64,000 nucleotides of DNA from Datisca glomerata (lineage: Eukaryota; Streptophyta; Magnoliopsida; Cucurbitales; Datiscaceae), in the NCBI GenBank assembly GCA_003255025.1, contig QANY01013209.1, positions 1,426,001 through 1,490,000 of the forward strand, read 5' to 3'. This document shows, in pieces, positions 1 through 11,163 of this stretch; positions within the stretch are counted from its first letter, which is position 1; the number at the start of each line of letters is the position of its first letter. Made by a program: the position numbers and the translations under genes. The notes beneath the pieces were generated by a model. It worked only from the letters and a program-made list of their open reading frames with translations. It was not told the origin of the DNA and made no database searches.

Positions 1-137
1 TTCCTGATTTGTGGGTATGAGTCTACTGTAATTCCCCTGCTATTGTTGAGTCCCTTACTGTTGCCGCCATAATAGTGATGCCGTTGAGTCCTTTACTGTT
101 GAGGTAAGCAAGTGATCTTGGAACATCTTTTGCGTCC

Positions 138-2638
138 ATGACAGTGAAGCCGCCCTCGCATCCTACCTATGATTTGAAAGGCATAATCAAGCTAACACTT
201 GCAGAGGACTCTGCAAATATTGGTATAGATTCCGTCACGCATGTTAATGATGCATTTATATTGATCACATGTATAATATATATTCTTAGAGTAATATATC
301 TACTTCATTTATAGGTGATGTGACATCCATGGCCACATTCTATCCGACATGGAAGTAGAAGCCCATTTTCTAGCAAAGGGGGATGACATTGTTGATAATA
401 TCAACCTTGCAGAAATGGTATTTCATGGAATTGATCCTTCCCTCAAGGTATCAAAATTGTTTGTTGTTCACAAGGAATTGTTTGTACAGTTTGTATTCTT
501 GTTCATTTTATGCACATCTGAATATCTGGCCAATGGAACAGGAAGGCTGGAGATTATGTAGGGACTAGAGTTTGTAATAGTTTATGGTAAATACGAGTAT
601 CTTTTATTAGTATTTCTAGAATTAAATGAGTAACTGTGCAAATATTCATATGCAGGGCGAGCACAAAATATAGTTCTGGGCGAAAGAGTAATGCTAAATT
701 TTATGCAGAGAATGAGTGGAATAGAAACTTTGACAAGGGTATTCATGTATCAATTTAAAATTTTGAATTTAATCAAGAAATTAGTGTTGTGATCCACGAC
801 CTGCAGCCCTTTTTTGGCGCGCATTAATTTATTTCATCGAGCATGTATTATGACGAGTGGATCCATTTAGAAAGATAATATATTACACCTCCATAAATAA
901 ATGTTGGTGGCCAATAAATGTTTGATTCTCATGAAAGTCAGAGTTGAGACTGCTGCTATTTATATGGGAGCCTAGTGTCCTATTGTTAAAGTTGGGGACA
1001 ATTTACATTTCTAGAATGTTTATCCTATATGTCATAAATCATAATTTGCTTTAAGGACGTGCACTTTTATAATAATGATTTGCAAGGCTAAAATTCATTT
1101 AAAATATCTTATTAGCACTCATGATTTGTTGCAAAGGAGATTTCCTATCTTTGTGTCTCCTCATACATGTATAATGTTTGGTAGAACTGGTGAAGACATT
1201 GACACTAGTTCATTCATTTTTCTCTTGCTGCATACATTTTGAGTTGTTTTCTAACTTGGATTATAAGTCTTAATTGTGTTGACCTCTTGAGTGATCATTT
1301 TTAGCCATTAGTTTGATTATCTAGAGAGAGAGAGAAATAAGAACTTTCGAAGATTCCTTTACAGTGTAGGAAAATATTTGGAATAAAGCTAAATTTCAAG
1401 TCATTATTTGAGTGTCAACTACTGAAGATTTCAATTCAATCTTTTTTATTCTAATTCATCAGGATTTCTAACCTTTTGTATAGGTAGCTATATTTTTTTG
1501 GAGTTCCGTTACATTTCTTATCCTTTATTCCTTTTCTTGTATCTCTTTTTTGTCATACAAATTTCAGTTTCGTATAAATAAAATGTTGCGTGATGGAGAG
1601 AGATAGTACATAAAGTTTCATGACCTTTTTTAACCAATGAACTTAAATTTTTAACCATATTATTCATAGCAAAAGATCTAATGAAATCTATTGTTAGATG
1701 TGTGAGGGAGAGATTTATGACATTCATCATTTTACAGGCAATGGCAGATGCTGCATGCCCTCCATACATTCTGAAAAGTATAAAAACTGCTCCAAGTTTA
1801 TGTCTGGTGGATAAGTGGGCGGTGTATATCACATCCTTGATCATATTTTCGGTTATATATTCTACCTACTTTTTCCCACAAAATTTATCTGAACTAGTAC
1901 TTTTTAGGTATTGATTGGAGGAGGTCAGAATTATAGATTGGGTTTGTTTGATATGGTACTGATAAAAGACAATCATATATCAATAGTAGGAGACATCACA
2001 AATGCTCTTAAATCAGTTGACTCGTATCTAGAACAAAAAACCCTAAACTGGATGTTGAGGTAGTAACCTCAACCTTTAAGTGTCATTTTGTGTTTTTTCT
2101 TCCTTTGTTTTTTGTTTAAAATTTTTTAATGTTTATATTAATAAATATGTGGACAAAACCATGATTTTATTGTCAAACTCAAGCTACTTTTGTTGCCAAA
2201 TTTTAATTACCTTTTGTTAGATATACTTTGTAGTTTATCTTACCACGCTATTTAAGTTCGCTATTTGTTTTATTTCTCTAGGTGTGTGTGCGTGTGTGCG
2301 TGGTCATGTGGTACTTGTCCAATCTTCTTGTATTTATCGTGTAAGTATGTCTTGCATTCTATTAGATGCAATCTTGCACTGAGCTTGTTTTCTTAATTTG
2401 TTAGAGGATCTCACATCAGAAACCATTCATTTTGGTTGGTAAATTTTTATTCTTGTGCAGGTTGAAACCATGACACTTGAGGAAATAAAATGAGGTATTG
2501 GATTATGCTTCCAAAACAAAGACTTATTTGACTAGAAAAATGTTAGATAATATGGTAGTACCATTACCAAATGACAATGTTGACATATCCATGCTTAAAG
2601 AAGTTGTGAAAATGATCAATAGAATGTTTGAAACTAAG
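138..2638 (+). pseudogene. QPT: Quinolinate phosphoribosyltransferase (nicotinate-nucleotide pyrophosphorylase) pseudogene, multi-exon
   Basis: The living enzyme converts quinolinate and PRPP to nicotinate mononucleotide in NAD synthesis, usually in plastids. Seven exon pieces can be read in order: about 138-222 ([18 protein letters not shown]), 315-447 (DVTSMAT, then [10 protein letters not shown]), about 530-586 (GDYV, GLEFVIVYG), 656-738 (LGERVMLNFMQRMSG), 1738-1821 (KTAPSLCLVDKWAV), 1908-2059 ([13 protein letters not shown]) and 2461-2638 ([16 protein letters not shown]). Most junctions keep GT donors and AG acceptors, so this is a copy of genomic DNA and not a processed pseudogene. It is broken by frameshifts near 350, 565, 2045 and 2492. 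The transit-peptide exon and the final exon, which carries the conserved C-terminal barrel strands, are missing. After 2638 the sequence changes to an RRP40 exon. The gene is almost certainly non-functional, and a CACTA element may have captured it. Family identity is recalled from the conserved QPT protein. Confidence 0.87.
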
Positions 2639-2976
2639 GTACTAATTTTTCAGTTTGTATTACCTTTCCACTAGTGTTTTGGGAGTTTGGCTAAAACATC
2701 AATAAGATCATATTTCGTTAGCTTGTTTATCCTTCATTATACCCATCCAGATGAGTAACTATTTCCATCTTTTTTTCTCTTCTTACTGATAAGAAAATAA
2801 TTTCCATTTTAAGTACTAAGCCTTGAATGTTCTACTGGCTTATAAGGACTGTAGAATTTTTCCTTCCTTTCACTATAAATCTCTTTTAAGCACTAAGACT
2901 GCTCCTATAATCTAAACACTTTTCTTTTGTATAGCTTGAAGTGTGACCGATTATCTTTGATTTCATCTTCTTTTAG

Positions 2977-3067
2977 GCTGCTTAGCTCGCCAACATGTCC
3001 GATTCTTGACGCGTTAAGGAAGAAACTATCCTTCAAGATTGCAGTTGGTTTAAACGGCCGTGTCTGG
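2977..3067 (+). pseudogene. RRP40: Isolated exon of exosome subunit RRP40 (EXOSC3-like)
   Basis: This 91-base stretch is bounded by an AG acceptor (2975-2976) and a GT donor (3068-3069). It translates as LLSSPTCPILDALRKK, then LSFKIAVGLNGRVW, which matches the KH-domain part of the plant RRP40 cap subunit of the RNA exosome. The reading frame is intact over the exon. No earlier RRP40 exons are seen, and the exon that should follow (starting VNA...) is not recognisable; 3140-3240 is at best a degraded trace. The exon lies in the same orientation as the QPT exons, about 340 bases downstream of the last one. These are two unrelated housekeeping genes, so the pair looks like an assembled set of captured fragments rather than a gene. 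Confidence 0.8.
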
Positions 3068-3433
3068 GTATTTTTATTATGATCATCAATTTTTGTGTGT
3101 TTGGTCTTACATTATATTCTGTAACTGGTATCCTTTCCAGATGATAAGGCTTGTACATTTGTAGGAACAGTAGCATACGAACCTCCAAAAGCCTTCAACT
3201 GATCTCCTGTAACTTTCAAGTGAGGATTCTTCTCTTGATGAATAAGCATCACTTTAACGATAAAGATGCAAAAAGCCTAATGTACTATTTATTTTCCTTT
3301 CCCCTTGCTTGCTTGTCTGTTGAATTTTTTATAATTTTTTTTCAATGTTCAATAACTAATTTTGCTATTCAGAATTGTTCAAAACAGGAATGGCATGTGG
3401 GCGCTTGTATATAAAAATACCACTTACGTTTTA

Positions 3434-3461
3434 TTATATATATATATATNATATATATAAC
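3434..3461. repeat. (TA)n microsatellite containing one undetermined base
   Basis: A run of alternating T and A from about 3434 to 3459 carries the only N of the window at position 3450. The base was probably left unresolved because of the repeat, so the true repeat length is uncertain. Confidence 0.9.
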
Positions 3462-3537
3462 TCCTATTATATGTATATTTTTGTAAACTACTTCAAATAA
3501 CAACATTGCATGTGCCCTCACCTAGTAATGAAAGAAG

Positions 3538-3856
3538 CTATCATGGAAAGGCCAACATTTCCATGATAGTTTTTAGAAAATTAATTCCGCTATTAGATGA
3601 CGGGGATTCCCCGTCATCATTTCTTTTTGCAGCAACTTATGTTGACGGGTAATCCCCGTCAACTAACATCATATTTCGACAAGTTTACTTGACGGGGATT
3701 CCCTGTCAACTAACTAGATTTCGCGGCCGACCTATATTGACGGTTTTTTTCCCAATATTTTAGATGTCACCTGGGTAGATGACAATCGCATCCCCATCAT
3801 TAAAGGATTTTGATAATAGATTTTCACCGTCATCTAAGCTCTATTTTGTAGTAGTG
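3538..3856. mobile_element. Right end of a CACTA (En/Spm-type) transposon with palindromic subterminal repeats
   Basis: The terminus reads TTTTGTAGTAGTG, ending at 3856. This is the inverse of the CACTACTACAAAA start typical of plant CACTA elements, so the element lies to the left. Just inside are subterminal palindromes with the motif TGACGGGGA/TCCCCGTCA at 3596-3618, 3641-3663 and 3689-3709, then further GACGGT/ACCGTCAT copies. A separate perfect hairpin (arms CTATCATGGAAA and TTTCCATGATAG) covers 3538-3569. The 3-base target duplication would be ATC (3857-3859), but no left end is visible in the window. It may lie before position 1, which would put the QPT and RRP40 fragments inside the element. 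Alternatively, a weak match near 3511 (CACCTAGTAATGAAAG) would make this a short non-autonomous element of about 350 bases. No transposase is visible. Confidence 0.7.
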
Positions 3857-5088
3857 ATCCTAACTAAAACCTTATATTGATTCCGGGTCTCACTTTTCTT
3901 TGTGAGGTTCACATCTCTCTAACTCTATCTCTCTCGCCCCTCTCTCTAACTCTATCTCTCTCGCCCCCGCCCCTCTCTCTCATGTGAAGGAGTTCAACTA
4001 TGGCATGATTTTTTTGTTGCTCCATTCTTTCAAGTTCGTTAGAGGATATGACTCTATCATACGTTGCCATTTCTTTTGATTGCTTAGTTTAAAGGGAGAG
4101 GTTCTTGACGATACTCTATGGCTTTGATTATAGACTTGGGGAAAATGACCCTCCGTTGTATAAATAAATAATTGACATGGTGTAAAAAGATTGTTTTGGA
4201 TTGTATGGATAATTCAGTAATGAGGTGAAAATAAACCAGATACATGGTATAAATTGTTTCTTCCTTTGAAATCTAGATATGAGTGCAGTATTTATATTGT
4301 AAATAATTTAATATTCTCAATATCAATTTTAAGGACATTATGCAGATAAATTATGAATAATATGTAAACGAACTATGAACGTTAGATAAAAAAGTTCAGA
4401 CAATAAATGGTACAGTGCACAACACAATGTATGACATTGTGCATTGCACGAGAATTCTTTTAAAAATATTTTAAATGAAGGGTGCCCTACAACAATAAAA
4501 AAAATTAATCGTGTGTTCCCACGCTTTTTTCTAAAGGATACAATGATTTACCATTCTTGTTGTAGGGATCAATTGTCATATTTGTTTATCAATGTAAATG
4601 ACAACTATGATAATGCCACAAAAGACACCATCGAAATTTCTCTGGGAACACAGCTAGGATATTTTCAAATCCAAGGTTATGCAAAAATGATTTTCAATTA
4701 ATCCACTAGAATTTTTTTTTAACTTTATATTCTATTTTGTTTATGGTCTGTTTAAAACCCAGAGATTTGAGATATTTTCAAATCCAATATGATTTGAAAT
4801 GAATTCCTTTGTTTGAAATCATGAATTTATCTCAAATATTTTGCTGTTAAAAAGAAGCAAATATGTAGGGGTTTCGGCAGACTTCATCACCAACTGCCAC
4901 CATTTCCATTTCGCTTCTCTCCTCTTTATGCTCTCTCTCTCCAGCTAGGCTATGTGGCTCCGTACATATCAATGATTCCGGCTAAATTCAAGCAAAGAAA
5001 ATAATCAGCGCCTCCATCATTGGGTAGATCCTCCGTATAATTTTTTGGACTTCCATTTACATGTAGATTGAATAGTATTATTGAGATC
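3857..5088. other. Intergenic AT-rich DNA with a CT-rich stretch
   Basis: A CT-rich, partly duplicated stretch (about 3905-3985) repeats an 'aactctatctctctcgcccc' block. The open frame at 4444-4701 lacks family features and codon structure. A small inverted repeat (ACAATGT/ACATTGT) lies near 4424-4440. I see no gene. Confidence 0.6.
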
Positions 5089-5333
5089 TTACATGTTCCC
5101 ACGTTTCTTTATTTCTTGCTTATTTTGTTATTTCAATTGATGGATCACTTAGTGGGAAAAGTCAGTTATGCTAGTGGGTTATAGATGTGTCATTATGTTG
5201 TAAGTAATTATGTTTTTTAACTGCCTATTTAAACCAGTTGTGTTAAGCTTTCTGTACACTTCTAAGTTAATGAATTTCAGAATTTCCTTCTTATAACTAT
5301 GAGCAATTCTATGAGTTTGCCTCTCCTTAATTC
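5089..5333 (+). repeat. Truncated 5' LTR of the first copia element
   Basis: The stretch from TTACATGTTCCCACG to TCTCCTTAATTCA matches the 3' LTR from about 9408 onward with scattered differences. The first 70 or so bases of the LTR (TGTTGGAAGTTAATTC...) are absent and replaced by unrelated sequence, so the left end of the element was deleted. Confidence 0.82.
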
Positions 5334-5357
5334 AACCAAGTGGTATCAGGTTGATCT

Positions 5358-6262
5358 ATGAGTGAGAGTTCATTTGTTATCGCTAGCAACAATATAACTT
5401 CTCAAAATGCTCCTGTCTTTACTAGAATCAATTACCAGTTTTGGCAGGCAAAGATGAGGACTTTGTTTATGTCCTATGATTTATGGGATTTGGTGGAGAA
5501 TGGGTATGAAAATCCTACAAATCTAGAGAAAACCACAAGGCTTACTGCAGCTCAAAAGAATGAGTTGAAAGAAAAGCAGAAGAAGGATGCCATAGCTTTG
5601 TTTCTAATCCAACAAGCCTTGGATGATACGATACTTCCATGTGTGATGAGTGTTACTACATCAAAAGAGGCACGGGATTTACTCCAAGAAGAATATCCAG
5701 GTACGAGGAAAGTAGTTATGGTTAAACTACAAACACATGGTAGGGAGTTTAAAAATTTGTCTATGAAGTCTTCTCAATCAATCAAATGAGATCTTTTGAG
5801 CAGAAAATAGTTGAAAAGGTTTTAAGAAGTCTTCCTTCAAAATTTGATCATGTGGTTGCTACTATTGAGGAATCCACAAATTTGACTGATTATTATTTGA
5901 GTGAGCTAATGGGTTCGCTTCTAGCACACGAGCAATGGTTGAACAAGTCAGCAGAGAAGTCTTTGGAGCATGCTTTTCAGTCAAAAATTGATGTAAAGCA
6001 TAACTCTGGAGGTTCAGGAAGAGGATACAATAGTGGCAGAGATGGGTTTAGCAACTCATCTCGTGGTAGAGGTAGAGGTAGAGGCAGATTTACTGCCCAA
6101 CAAAGGAAGTCTAATGAAGGTAATACTAATGTTAACCTTTCTCCATGTATCATGAAGAAAAAGATTGTTGGTACAAAAATAAGCCCAATAAAAATGTCCC
6201 TCAATGCATCACTGTAAAAGATATGGCCATGTTGAGAAGAATTGCCACCAAAAGGCTTCAGA
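5358..6262 (+). pseudogene. copia gag polyprotein (UBN2-type) with zinc knuckle, broken
   Basis: This would encode the capsid-like Gag that packages element RNA. The N-terminal frame (5358-5789) has the usual copia Gag start with RINYQFWQAKM and LWDLVENGYENP. A frame change near 5786 leads into 5786-6217 with LRSLPSKFDHVVATIEES and an RG/GRGRGR-rich basic stretch near 6055-6090. A CCHC zinc knuckle (CKRYGHVEKNC) lies at about 6213-6245 in a third frame, and the first cysteine is lost at the frame break. At least two frameshifts are present, so no full Gag can be made. Similarity to the UBN2 Gag family is recalled, not searched. Confidence 0.83.
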
Positions 6263-6339
6263 GCAAGCTAATTTTCATGAAGAAAAAAATATAGCGGATG
6301 ACAATTTGTTCCTTACTTGCTTAGCTGCTCATATTGATA

Positions 6340-9325
6340 TGTGTGATGAGATATGGTACCTTGATATGGTTGTAGCAATCATATGACATGCAACAAATTT
6401 ATTTTCTTAGAGATTAATGACTCAGTAAAACCAGAGGTGAGAATGGGCAACAACAATCAAGTGCAGGTATGTGGAATTGGAACAACTGCTATAATGTCTA
6501 AGTTTGGAAGGAAACTCATTCATGATGTTATGTATGTTCCTGGTCTAGCTCAAAATCTTCCAAGTTTGGGTCAATTATTGAGAAAATGATACTTTTCCAT
6601 CTTTGATAATGATGAGTGTATGATATATGATAAAAGAAACATGAGTTTAATTTACAGTGTACAAATGACATAAAACAAAATGTTTCCAATCATTTTTTCA
6701 AAAGTAATTGTCAATGCCTTTAGTGCATCCAATGATGACTCCATGCTTTGGCATGAAAGGTTTGGTCATTTAAACTTTGTTGGGCTACAATTGCTACATA
6801 AAACAACTATGATGTCTGGCCTACAGATGGTAAAGGAATGACGGCAAAGTGTGTGAAGCTTGCGTTATGGGCAAACAACATCGTGATAAGTTTCCCGTTG
6901 GAAAAGCTTGGAGAGCCACGATGCCCTTGATGGTGGTTCATGCTGATTTATATGGACCCATGCAAACTTATACCTTAAATGGATGTAAGTAATTCCTTAT
7001 ATCTATTAATGATTTCTCAAGAATGACATGGGCATACTTTCTCCGTGACAAATCTGAAGCTTTTAGATTTTTTAAATAATATAAGATGGTTGTTGAAAAG
7101 CAGTGTGGCCATTCTTTAAAACTTTACGTACTGATCGTGGAGGCAAGTTTGCTTCAACCGAATTTAAGATATTTTGCAGCAACTATGGCATACATAGGCA
7201 ATTTACAGCTAGTTTTACTCCCCAGCAAAATGGGGTAGCCGAACGCAAAAACAGAACCATTGTTGAGATAGCAAGGAACATTCTCAAAGAAAACAATCTT
7301 CCAAATGAATTATGGGCTGAAGTTGTAGGTGTGGCTGTATATTTGAACAATCGATCACCAACTAGAACAGTTATGGGAAGGACTCCTTATGAGGCATGGA
7401 CTGGGAGAAAGTAAAATATAAGTCATTTAAAGGTATTTGGTTGTATTGCATATGCACTCATTCCCTCTGAGTTGAGAGAAAATTTGATGATAAAAGCAAA
7501 AAATGCATTTTTGTTGGATACAGCGAGGAGACAAAAGGTTATAGACTGTATGATCCCATTTAAAAAAAATAATTGTGGATCGAGATGTTGTGTTTAATGA
7601 GAACCTTACTTGGGATTGGGCACATGGAGATTGTATACTTTGTACTTTACCTGCAACAATAGAAGACGAAAATGAAAATTTTCAATCTCCTAGTTCATCT
7701 CCTCAATCGACTCCAATAAGGGTAAGAAGTCTAGAAGATATTTATGCTTCTTGTGATTTCACTTGTTTTGCCATGGAACCTACTTGTTTTGAAGAGGCAA
7801 TAGACAAAGAAGAGTGGTGTGATGCAATGAAAGAAGAGTGGTGTGATGCAATGAAAGAGGAAATTAGTGCTTCTGAAAGGAACAACACATGGACTTTGGT
7901 GGACTTGCCAAATAGGAAAGAAGCTATTGGTTTCAAATGGGTTTACAAGTCCAAATTTAATCCACATGACAGTTTGCAGAAGAACAAAGCTCGTCTTGTG
8001 GTGAAAGGTTATGAACAAATTCTAGGTATTGATTTTTCAAAAATATTTGTTCCAGTTGTAAGGTTTGATACTGTCAGAACGATTTTGGCTATTGCAACTC
8101 ACAACAATTGGCCAATTTACCAATTAGATGTAAAATCTGTGTTTTTGAATGGTGAACTTGTGGAAGATGTATATGTGGAGCAACCTCAAGGCTTTGTTAT
8201 TCTAAAGTTTAAGCATAAAGTGTATAAGCTACACAAAGCACTCTATGGGCTCAAGCAAGCACCAAGGACCTGGTATAGCAAAATTGATTCATATTTTGCT
8301 GATCGTGATTTTCATAAGAGTGCTAGTTTACCAACTTTATACATTAAAAATCATGATATGATGTTTTGATTGTATGCTTATATGTTGATGACATGATTTA
8401 TACTGGAAGTTCGTTAGAAATGATGAAAGTTTTTAATGAGTCCATGATGAAAGCTTTTCAAATGTCTTATTTGGGTCTTTTACGTTACTTTTTGGGAATA
8501 GAAGTTGTTCAAGATTTTAATGGGATTTTTATATCCCAGAGAAGTATGCCATGGATTTCTTGAAGAAGTTTTGTATGTCAAATTGTAAAGCATTCCAGAC
8601 ATCATTACACGCAAATGAAAGATTCAGCATAGAAGATGGTGTTGAAAAGGTTGAAGAGAAACACTTCATAAACATTGTAGGAGGTCTTATGTATCTCACT
8701 AATACCAGACCTGATTTGACATTTGCAGTGAGTCTCATTTCCAGATTTATGAATAGACCAAGCAAGCATCATCTTGGTGCTGCCAAAAGAATTCTAAGAT
8801 GTGTACAGGGCACTGCAAATTTTGGTATTAGGTACACCAAAGAAAAAACTAACAATCTAGTTGTTTTTACTGACAGTGATTGGGATGGATGTGTAAATGA
8901 TAGGAAATGCACTGAAAGTTATGTTTTTTGTCTTGGTTCCGGAGCAATTTCATGGACATCAAAGAAGTAGCATTCTACGGCCTTGTCAAGCACGGAAGCT
9001 GAATACATTGCTGCATCTACTACAACATGTCATGATATTTGGTTAAGGAGAATCTTGGAAGATGCAAAGAATCAACAAGATGGTCCAACAATTATTTACC
9101 GTGACAATAAATCTGCTATTGTATTGTCCAAGAATTCAATCCAGCAAGGAAGATCAAAGCATATAGAGACCCATCACCATTTCATTAGGGAGCTTGATTG
9201 CTAAAGGGGAGTTACAGTATTGCAACACTGACAGTCAATCAGCATATATCTTCACAAAAGCTTTGAGTGAGAAGAAATTCAGTCAATTTCAAACCATGAT
9301 TGGAGTGCAAGCCCCCACTTGAATC
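6340..9325 (+). pseudogene. copia pol remnant: protease, integrase, reverse transcriptase, RNase H
   Basis: Domains follow copia order. The protease region (about 6350-6590) is damaged exactly at the active-site triad: a frameshift follows WYLD, and the frame resumes at MTCNKF. The integrase pieces include ADLYGP (about 6945), LRTDRGGKF (7126) and FTPQQNGVAERKNR (7214-7255). Reverse transcriptase (7790-8560) shows FKWVYKSKFN, YQLDVKSVFLNG, YGLKQAPRTWY and YVDDMIYTG. RNase H (8550-9210) shows TDSDWDGC, SSTEAEYIAAS and DNKSAI. At least eight frame breaks or stops interrupt the frame, including ones near 6386, 6589, 7414, 8366, 8550 and 8970. A 24-base exact tandem duplication sits in the linker before the reverse transcriptase (7809-7856). 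The copy is not functional. Confidence 0.88.
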
Positions 9326-9335
9326 AAGGGAGAAG

Positions 9336-9648
9336 TGTTGGAAGTTAATTCAATTGGGGCAAGTTATCACAATTGGAAGTTAGAGCCAAGTTTCCTTGCT
9401 TTTCATTACATGTTCCCACGTTTCTTTATTTCTTGCTTATTTTGTTATTGTAATTGATAGATCGCTTAGTGGAAAAAGTCAGCTATACCAGTGGTTATGT
9501 ACGTGTCATTATGCTGTAAGTAGTTTTGTTTTTTAGTTGTCTATTTAAACCATGTTGTGTTAAGTTTTCTGTACCACTTCTAAGTTAATGAATTTCATAA
9601 TTTCCTTCTTATAATTGTGAGTAATTCTGTAGTTTGTCTCTCCTTATT
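9336..9648 (+). repeat. 3' LTR of the first copia element
   Basis: The LTR starts TGTTGGAAGTTAATTC directly after the polypurine tract. It contains the block shared with the 5' LTR (TTACATGTTCCCACG ... TCTCCTTATT). A CTATTTAAACC stretch near 9540 could be the TATA-like promoter. The outer edge is approximate. Confidence 0.8.
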
Positions 9649-10614
9649 ATGTAAATAATAAGTCATGAGACGAAGTTTAAAAAAGGTCATGAGACAAAAT
9701 TTTCATACATATTAATTATTATTATTTAATATTTATGAAACATTATTCTAATCCAGAATAAAGCGTCCAAAAAGGTCATTGGACAGCTGATCAGTCAACC
9801 GAAGGGATTGTTACATCTTTCAAACGATGCTAAACCATTAGCTCATCCTTACATGGTCCTGGGCGGTGCCGAAATACCGGCCAGATACCATACAAAAATC
9901 CATTATAGACATATTTAGAAACAGCAATGACATTATATGACTCTAATAGCCAGTGATCGTGATATTTATATTTTAGAGCATTCTTTCATGGTCTCTCTCC
10001 GTCTCTTATTTATGGAGTATTATTAATGGAGCACTATATACATGGGGTTTGACAACCAACACGATTATTATCATCACTACTACTCTTTGGCAATTTTAAG
10101 GAGTTGCTACATCGACAGTTATCATCATTTAGGCTTCTTAAGAATACTCATCATTCTTTTCATGAGAGACCTTCACATTCTCAAGGCTTATCTGGTTGAC
10201 TAGATGACTCTTTATACAGAATCGATCCGATTCGCATATCTCAAATTCAAACTTAAAGCTAACTTGTATTTACACTCACTTACAAACTTAATACTAAAGC
10301 TCTTGTTAATATCTCAAGTTCACCGTCTCATTAAAAATTTTATGCTGAAAATAGTATCTTTTTGACAAGATCAAATGAACTAGGTTTTATCATTTTCATA
10401 CAAAACTATACAATCCGAGAATCACCAATGCTTTCCATTAAAATTTTGTTTTGGTGCAACCAAGTTTTAAGTGCATCATAACTATCATGTATAGTCCTAC
10501 AAAATGTATTCTTAAAAAGAAATCTCTATGTATCTACTTTAGTAAATATCTAAGATATTAAGAAATGTTGTGGAAAATTAGATGCCAGGAATAGGGAAAA
10601 GTTAAAATTATATT
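9649..10614. other. Intergenic DNA between the copia and gypsy elements
   Basis: AT-rich sequence with no open frame, RNA gene or recognisable repeat that I can support. Confidence 0.6.
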
Positions 10615-11100
10615 TGACAAATGAATGTGAAAGGGTGTAAAATCTTCACCATGCCACGTGAATGGAGGAGAATCAATCAAGAGGGAGCGAGTAGATCTCC
10701 ACCGTGAGAGAAGGGGAAGGGGAAAATAAAAGCTACATGAGAGATCACACGGTTACGATTGATTCAGCAGTTATAAATGCAATATAGTTAACATAGTAGT
10801 TGAAAGAAACACACATAGTATGGAGGCCACGTTTGGGAAAGATCCCATAAATATGAGGATAATCCTAAAAACATGATGACACTACCAAAAATATAGGGGG
10901 AGTGTGGCCATTCCCCCATTTTTTTAATTTGCTAATATCTTGAAAAATGCCTATAAATACAGGCTCATGTAATAAATGATGGTCAATTTTTTAGTCAATT
11001 CAATTGAATCCAAGGAAAGTTTTACACATAGCATTTACTCTTCTCTCTTCTCCCATCATTATCATCGTAACTTTCACTAACACCAAGGAATTTTTTTTAT
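10615..11100 (+). repeat. 5' LTR of the first gypsy element
   Basis: Homologous to 19701-20180 over its length. It contains a TATA-like stretch (CCTATAAATACAGGCTCATG, about 10949-10968) and ends shortly before the primer-binding-like site at 11103. The exact start is uncertain: similarity to the 3' copy reaches back to CAAATGAA, and TGTAAAATC at 10636 is the inner alternative. Confidence 0.8.
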
Positions 11101-11163
11101 TTTGGTGCTGTCGTTGAGTGCTGAGAGAAAAAGCTCGAGAAACCCACCCCACAATCATTAAGT

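Larger units (their letters stand above)
5089..9648 (+). mobile_element. Decayed Ty1/copia LTR retrotransposon
   Basis: Two related LTRs (5089-5333 and 9336-9648) enclose gag and pol in the order gag, protease, integrase, reverse transcriptase, RNase H, which is copia order. A primer-binding site complementary to initiator tRNA-Met (TGGTATCAGG) begins at 5341, right after the 5' LTR. A purine-rich tract (AAGGGAGAAG) directly precedes the 3' LTR. The 5' LTR lacks about 70 bases at its outer end compared with the 3' LTR. Coding regions have many stops and frameshifts, so the copy is dead. Target-site duplications cannot be seen because the left edge is lost. Confidence 0.9.

Noticed and set aside
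3511..3856. Reading the CACTA end as a complete short element starting CACCTAG at 3511
   Set aside because: The left end matches the right terminus only loosely, and the flanking 3-mers (CCT and ATC) differ. Kept only as an alternative.
4444..4701. 85-codon plus-strand frame
   Set aside because: No ATG at its start, no known motif, and AT-rich composition like the surroundings.
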